Shown piece after piece: positions 6,054-8,576 of a stretch of 8,576 bases of DNA. The notes under the pieces are model-generated. The model was not told where the DNA came from. It saw only the letters and a list, made by a program, of their open reading frames with translations, and did not search any database. The stretch's first letter is position 1. Each line of letters opens with the position of its first letter. The position numbers and the translations under genes were made by a program. Origin of the DNA: Bacilli bacterium (GTDB taxonomy: Bacteria; Bacillota_I; Bacilli_A; RF39; UBA660); assembly GCA_017888105.1 (NCBI GenBank), contig JAGHGS010000090.1, positions 1 to 8,576 of the forward strand. Reading direction: 5' to 3'.

Positions 6054-6950
6054 ATGCAGAATTATTATATTGATCTTGGTTCATCAACAATAAAAGTTTA
6101 TTGTTATGATGATGATTTAAAACTTATAGAAGAACATTCTATTTATTTTAAAAATGACTTTGATGCTGAAAAAGGTATTAGTAAAAGTAACTTAAAAGAT
6201 CTATGTGATTATTTTGAGGAAATAAAGTCTAAATATAATTTAAAATATTACAATACTAATATTTTTGTTACTGGTATATTTAGAAATTTAATACAGGAAA
6301 GAAAACAAGATTTAGTTAAGTTATTTAATGAAAAATTTGATTTGCATTTTAATATTATTAGTCATGGTATTGAAAATTATTATTTAGCAAAAGCGATGGA
6401 AAATGATTATAATAATAAGAAAGTTTTAATCATTAATATGGGTGGTAAAACTACTGAATTAGTAACTTTTGTAGGCGATAAAATAACTGATACAAAAAAT
6501 TTAACGATTGGTGTTGCTGATTTATTAAATAACTTTGATAAAGTTAATGACCAATATAGTGGTAATACTCTTGAAGAGATGGAAAAATTTGTTTTAGAAA
6601 AATTATCTAATATTGAATTAGATAAAGATTATGATTGTGCAATATTTACTGGGGGAGAAGAAAGATTTGAATTACTAACAGGCTTTAATTTAGTAGATAA
6701 TACTTTATTTAATGATCATATTCATAAATATATTCTTAGTTTAGAAGATTATGTTAAAGGTACTGAAAAAGTATTTTATGATATTTCTCTTGATGAATTA
6801 TATGAGTTGATGCCTAATAATCCTAAATGGATGGATGGTGCAAGAAGTGGTGCTATTATACCTTTAGTATTATTTAAAATTGCAAATGTAAAATGGATTA
6901 TTCCATCTGATTTAAATTTAATCAATGGTGTTATTAATGATTTAAAGTAA
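6054..6950 (+). CDS. Stand-alone Ppx/GppA-like phosphatase-fold (ASKHA) protein
   Basis: 298 residues, the size of the Ppx/GppA catalytic core without HD or C-terminal extensions. Family members degrade polyphosphate or pppGpp. Landmarks in order: phosphate-1 loop IDLGSSTIKVY (6-16, D7); FVTGIFRN (71-78); the catalytic-Glu region IISHGIENYYLAKA (101-114, probably E107); phosphate-2 loop NMGGKTTEL (128-136); TIGVADLL (141-148); FTGGEERF (198-205); and C-terminal SGAIIPLVLF plus SDLNLINGVI, equivalent to PGALxLLALL and SDYGLREGLL. In typical Ppx the phosphate-2 loop begins with Asp, which binds metal; here it is Asn128, and GGGST is GGKTT. Catalysis may be altered or lost. I chose ATG 6054 (AGGAG eight bases upstream) over GTG 6045, which lies inside the ribosome site. 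The PurA-like gene follows after 20 bases. Confidence 0.8.
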   Translation: MQNYYIDLGSSTIKVYCYDDDLKLIEEHSIYFKNDFDAEKGISKSNLKDLCDYFEEIKSKYNLKYYNTNIFVTGIFRNLIQERKQDLVKLFNEKFDLHFNIISHGIENYYLAKAMENDYNNKKVLIINMGGKTTELVTFVGDKITDTKNLTIGVADLLNNFDKVNDQYSGNTLEEMEKFVLEKLSNIELDKDYDCAIFTGGEERFELLTGFNLVDNTLFNDHIHKYILSLEDYVKGTEKVFYDISLDELYELMPNNPKWMDGARSGAIIPLVLFKIANVKWIIPSDLNLINGVINDLK

Positions 6951-6970
6951 AACTTATTTAGGGGGATGTT

Positions 6971-8347
6971 ATGGTTAAAAACGTTATATCGATAATAGAT
7001 GGGGAAGCTGGTAGTTGTGGTAAGGCTAAAGTTATTGGAGAAATAGCAACTGATAAATCTATTAATTTAGGTGCTGCTATTACTAATTGTATGCCAAATG
7101 CAGGTCATACTTTTGTAGATGAACAGGGAAATTCTACTGTTTTTAGAAATATACCTGTATCAGCAGTTAATCCTAAAACAGAGTTATTTATTGGTCCAGG
7201 TTCGGCGATTGATATGGAAGTATTTAAGGCAGAGTATAAACGTGTTAGTAAGTATTTAGGAGATAGAAAAATTTATGTTCATGAAATGGCTCCTTTAATT
7301 GATGAAAGACATAAACAATATGAAAGAGAACATATTAGAAGTGGTTCAACATTTAAAGGATGTGGAGCAGTTACTGTGGAAAAAGTTATTAGAGATAAAA
7401 AACTAGAATTTTTTAAAACATATAAAAATGCAGTTGTTTGCTCTAATGGTGAATGGTTAGAGAGACTATATAGTTATCTTGATAATCCTTTGGAGTATGT
7501 GATGCTAGAAGGATCTCAAGGATGTGATTTAGATTTAAATCATAGTGGTAATTATCCTTATGTTACTAGTAGAAATGTTTCTACTGCACAGTTACTTGCA
7601 GATTCAGGAATTTCACCGGAAAGATTACTACAAACTATTATGGTGATAAGACCTTTTCCAATAAGAATTAGTAACATAACTAAGTCTGGAGAATTTATTT
7701 ATTCAGGAAATTATGGTAAAGGGGATGAACTAACTTGGACACAAATTAATCTTGCATCGATGTATGGAAGTTATCCTTGCCGTGGTGATGTTGAATGCTT
7801 TCCTAATCATTTAAATATAGAAAGGTTAAAGAAAATCATTAGTCATTGTCCTTTAATATATTTAAAACAAGTATTGGGTGAAAATTATAAATCTCAAAAT
7901 TTGGAATCGATTCGTTTAATTCAGGCATTAGAATTAGAACGGCTAATGTATAAGGCAAAAGGATTATCTGAATATGAAACGAAACTAATTGAACTTCCAA
8001 TGATAGATAGCGACTTTCCTTCTAATACTATATTCGATCAGTCTGAACAAACGACAGTAACAAAAATGGAGAGAAGAGTATTTGATTTAGATATAAGAAA
8101 GTTAAAAACAAATTGTCAAATTAATACACCCTCTAGCTTGTATTTAAATTTTTTTCAGCATTTAGGATTAGATTTTAAAGGTGAATCTGGTAACTTTGAT
8201 GATTTTTATTTTAATAGATATTTAAGAGAATATTTTAGTTGGCTCGAAAGTGAAACAGATGTTCCTATATCTGCATTGGGAACCGGTGCTAAAAATGGAG
8301 AAAGGATTTTAAAAAGGACTTTAATTAAAAATATACAAAGAAGATGA
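6971..8347 (+). CDS. Divergent adenylosuccinate synthetase homologue (PurA/PurZ-like ligase)
   Basis: 458 residues, longer than PurA (about 430) and than archaeal PurA or phage PurZ (about 340). PurA joins aspartate to IMP using GTP. Recognisable segments: P-loop IDGEAGSCGKAK (9-20); PNAGHT (42-47, catalytic His46 kept); FIGPGSAID (73-81); GSTFKGCGA (125-133) with R141; EGSQGCDLDLNHSGNYPYVTSRN (180-202); aspartate loop TTVTKMERRVFD (361-372); INTPSSLYLNFFQ (384-396); and VPISALGTGAKNGERI (431-446). Differences judged by eye: the catalytic Asp of WGDEGKGK is Ser15 and the following Glu is Cys16; TKLD, which selects guanine, is NFFQ (393-396); and about 100 extra residues lie between about 245 and 355. 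The enzyme may therefore use another purine nucleotide and phosphate donor. A housekeeping PurA role is unlikely. A GGGGG-rich ribosome site lies just before the ATG. Confidence 0.8.
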   Translation: MVKNVISIIDGEAGSCGKAKVIGEIATDKSINLGAAITNCMPNAGHTFVDEQGNSTVFRNIPVSAVNPKTELFIGPGSAIDMEVFKAEYKRVSKYLGDRKIYVHEMAPLIDERHKQYEREHIRSGSTFKGCGAVTVEKVIRDKKLEFFKTYKNAVVCSNGEWLERLYSYLDNPLEYVMLEGSQGCDLDLNHSGNYPYVTSRNVSTAQLLADSGISPERLLQTIMVIRPFPIRISNITKSGEFIYSGNYGKGDELTWTQINLASMYGSYPCRGDVECFPNHLNIERLKKIISHCPLIYLKQVLGENYKSQNLESIRLIQALELERLMYKAKGLSEYETKLIELPMIDSDFPSNTIFDQSEQTTVTKMERRVFDLDIRKLKTNCQINTPSSLYLNFFQHLGLDFKGESGNFDDFYFNRYLREYFSWLESETDVPISALGTGAKNGERILKRTLIKNIQRR

Positions 8348-8379
8348 TGCTTTATTTTAATATTTGATATCATCTTTTT
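8338..8379 (+). terminator. Intrinsic terminator of the PurA-like gene, overlapping its stop codon
   Basis: AAGAAGATGATG (8338-8349) pairs with TATCATCTTTTT (8368-8379), twelve pairs including two G-U, around an 18-base loop; the 3' arm ends in five T. The TGA stop (8345-8347) lies in the left arm. This placement supports TGA being a true stop here, since reading through would enter the terminator. Confidence 0.65.
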
Positions 8380-8397
8380 ATTTGTATTTAGGGGCAT

Positions 8398-8424
8398 AAA
8401 AAAATCAATTCTTTATGAATTGAT
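8398..8424 (-). terminator. Intrinsic terminator for leftward transcription
   Basis: ATCAATTC (8404-8411) and GAATTGAT (8417-8424) form a perfect eight-pair stem with a five-base loop. On the minus strand the stem is followed by six T (8403-8398). It lies 19 bases from the rightward terminator, so the two end converging transcripts. No minus-strand protein-coding gene is visible to its right. Confidence 0.6.
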
Positions 8425-8509
8425 ATTTATTGAAAGCTCTACATTCAAGTTCAAGCTGATATTCCTTTGGAGCGAATCACATACAAGTTACGAACTTTAT
8501 TCTCTTTCT
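8398..8509 (-). ncRNA. Candidate small structured RNA, about 112 bases, family unknown
   Basis: The expected start (8509) follows a near-consensus promoter, and the end is an intrinsic terminator. Between them the RNA can fold back on itself in nested stems: 8504-8508 with 8432-8436 (five pairs), 8492-8497 with 8447-8452 (six pairs), and 8474-8477 with 8461-8464 (four pairs). This would give one long interrupted hairpin. All three minus-strand frames are broken by stops. It lacks the conserved GGAA-loop motif of SRP RNA and does not look like tmRNA or RNase P RNA. It could instead be a decayed coding tail. Confidence 0.35.
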
Positions 8510-8515
8510 GTATTC

Positions 8516-8544
8516 ATTATATATTAAAATTAATATATTTTCAA
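8516..8544 (-). promoter_or_regulatory. Near-consensus minus-strand promoter at the right end
   Basis: On the minus strand, TTGAAA (8544-8539) and TATAAT (8521-8516) are separated by exactly 17 bases, matching 11 of 12 consensus positions. Predicted transcription starts at an A near 8509. It has no coding region downstream, only the candidate RNA and its terminator. AT-rich DNA yields such matches by chance, so the correct spacing and the downstream terminator are the main support. Confidence 0.45.
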
Positions 8545-8576
8545 TATTATAATTTCAACATTCTCCAATAGTATAG

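Noticed and set aside
8345..8347. TGA as a tryptophan codon (Mycoplasma code)
   Set aside because: Tryptophan is TGG throughout, no gene has internal TGA, and reading through here would enter a terminator.
6971..8347. A prophage Z-genome (2-aminoadenine) operon
   Set aside because: No phage genes, no DNA polymerase and no MazZ or DatZ companion are seen; resemblance to PurZ is limited to a few active-site changes.
6971..8347. Housekeeping purA
   Set aside because: The catalytic Asp and the guanine-recognition TKxD are missing and there is a large insertion; no purine biosynthesis genes are adjacent.
8206..8397. 63-residue - strand reading frame
   Set aside because: It is mostly antisense to the conserved C-terminus of the PurA-like protein and begins beyond its terminator; a shadow frame.
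8425..8493. C-terminus of a minus-strand protein (frame reading PKEYQLELECRAFNKYQFIKN)
   Set aside because: It looks protein-like but is cut off by an in-frame TGA a few codons upstream; kept only as the alternative to the small RNA.

Overview
The window comes from a very AT-rich, low-GC Gram-positive bacterium, most likely a gut Bacilli/Mycoplasmatota-type Firmicute. The evidence is A/T-ending codons, strong AGGAGG or GGTGAT ribosome sites, and protein families typical of Firmicutes. The genetic code is standard: no gene contains an internal TGA, and the last gene ends in TGA inside its own terminator hairpin. There are no rRNA or tRNA genes, no CRISPR array, no transposase and no phage structural gene.

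Left part (1-3119, + strand): the tail of a short-chain dehydrogenase (1-186), then a pair of direct repeats that overlap the promoter of a stand-alone AAA ATPase with a DUF4143 domain (303-1616). An intergenic stretch follows, with an orphan ribosome site and mini-ORF and a palindrome carrying a consensus -10. After it lie three small membrane-associated genes: a zinc-ribbon single-pass protein, a DUF5698/DUF2179 (UPF0316) protein whose start codon lies in a terminator-like hairpin, and a CmpB-family polytopic protein.

Middle (3116-5909, - strand): a tightly coupled three-gene operon reads leftward: an HSL-type alpha/beta hydrolase, a CoA-dependent acyltransferase of the alcohol acetyltransferase/condensation type, and a zinc-ribbon six-helix membrane protein resembling DUF6320. 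The genes abut or overlap, suggesting one acyl-ester pathway. Its last gene converges on the CmpB-family gene, and the two stop codons share TTAA with no terminator between them.

Right part (6054-8347, + strand): the most unusual segment. A stand-alone Ppx/GppA-like ASKHA protein, with the second-phosphate-motif Asp changed to Asn, is followed 20 bases later by a 458-residue, strongly diverged adenylosuccinate synthetase relative. That protein keeps the fold landmarks. By eye, however, the catalytic Asp is Ser, the guanine-specificity TKxD is NFFQ, and about 100 residues are inserted before the aspartate loop. The first two changes recall what has been described for phage PurZ. The pair is a good candidate for an undescribed nucleotide-metabolism or nucleotide-signalling module.

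The right end (8398-8544, - strand) has a consensus promoter, about 110 bases of self-complementary sequence and an intrinsic terminator, which together look like a small RNA gene.
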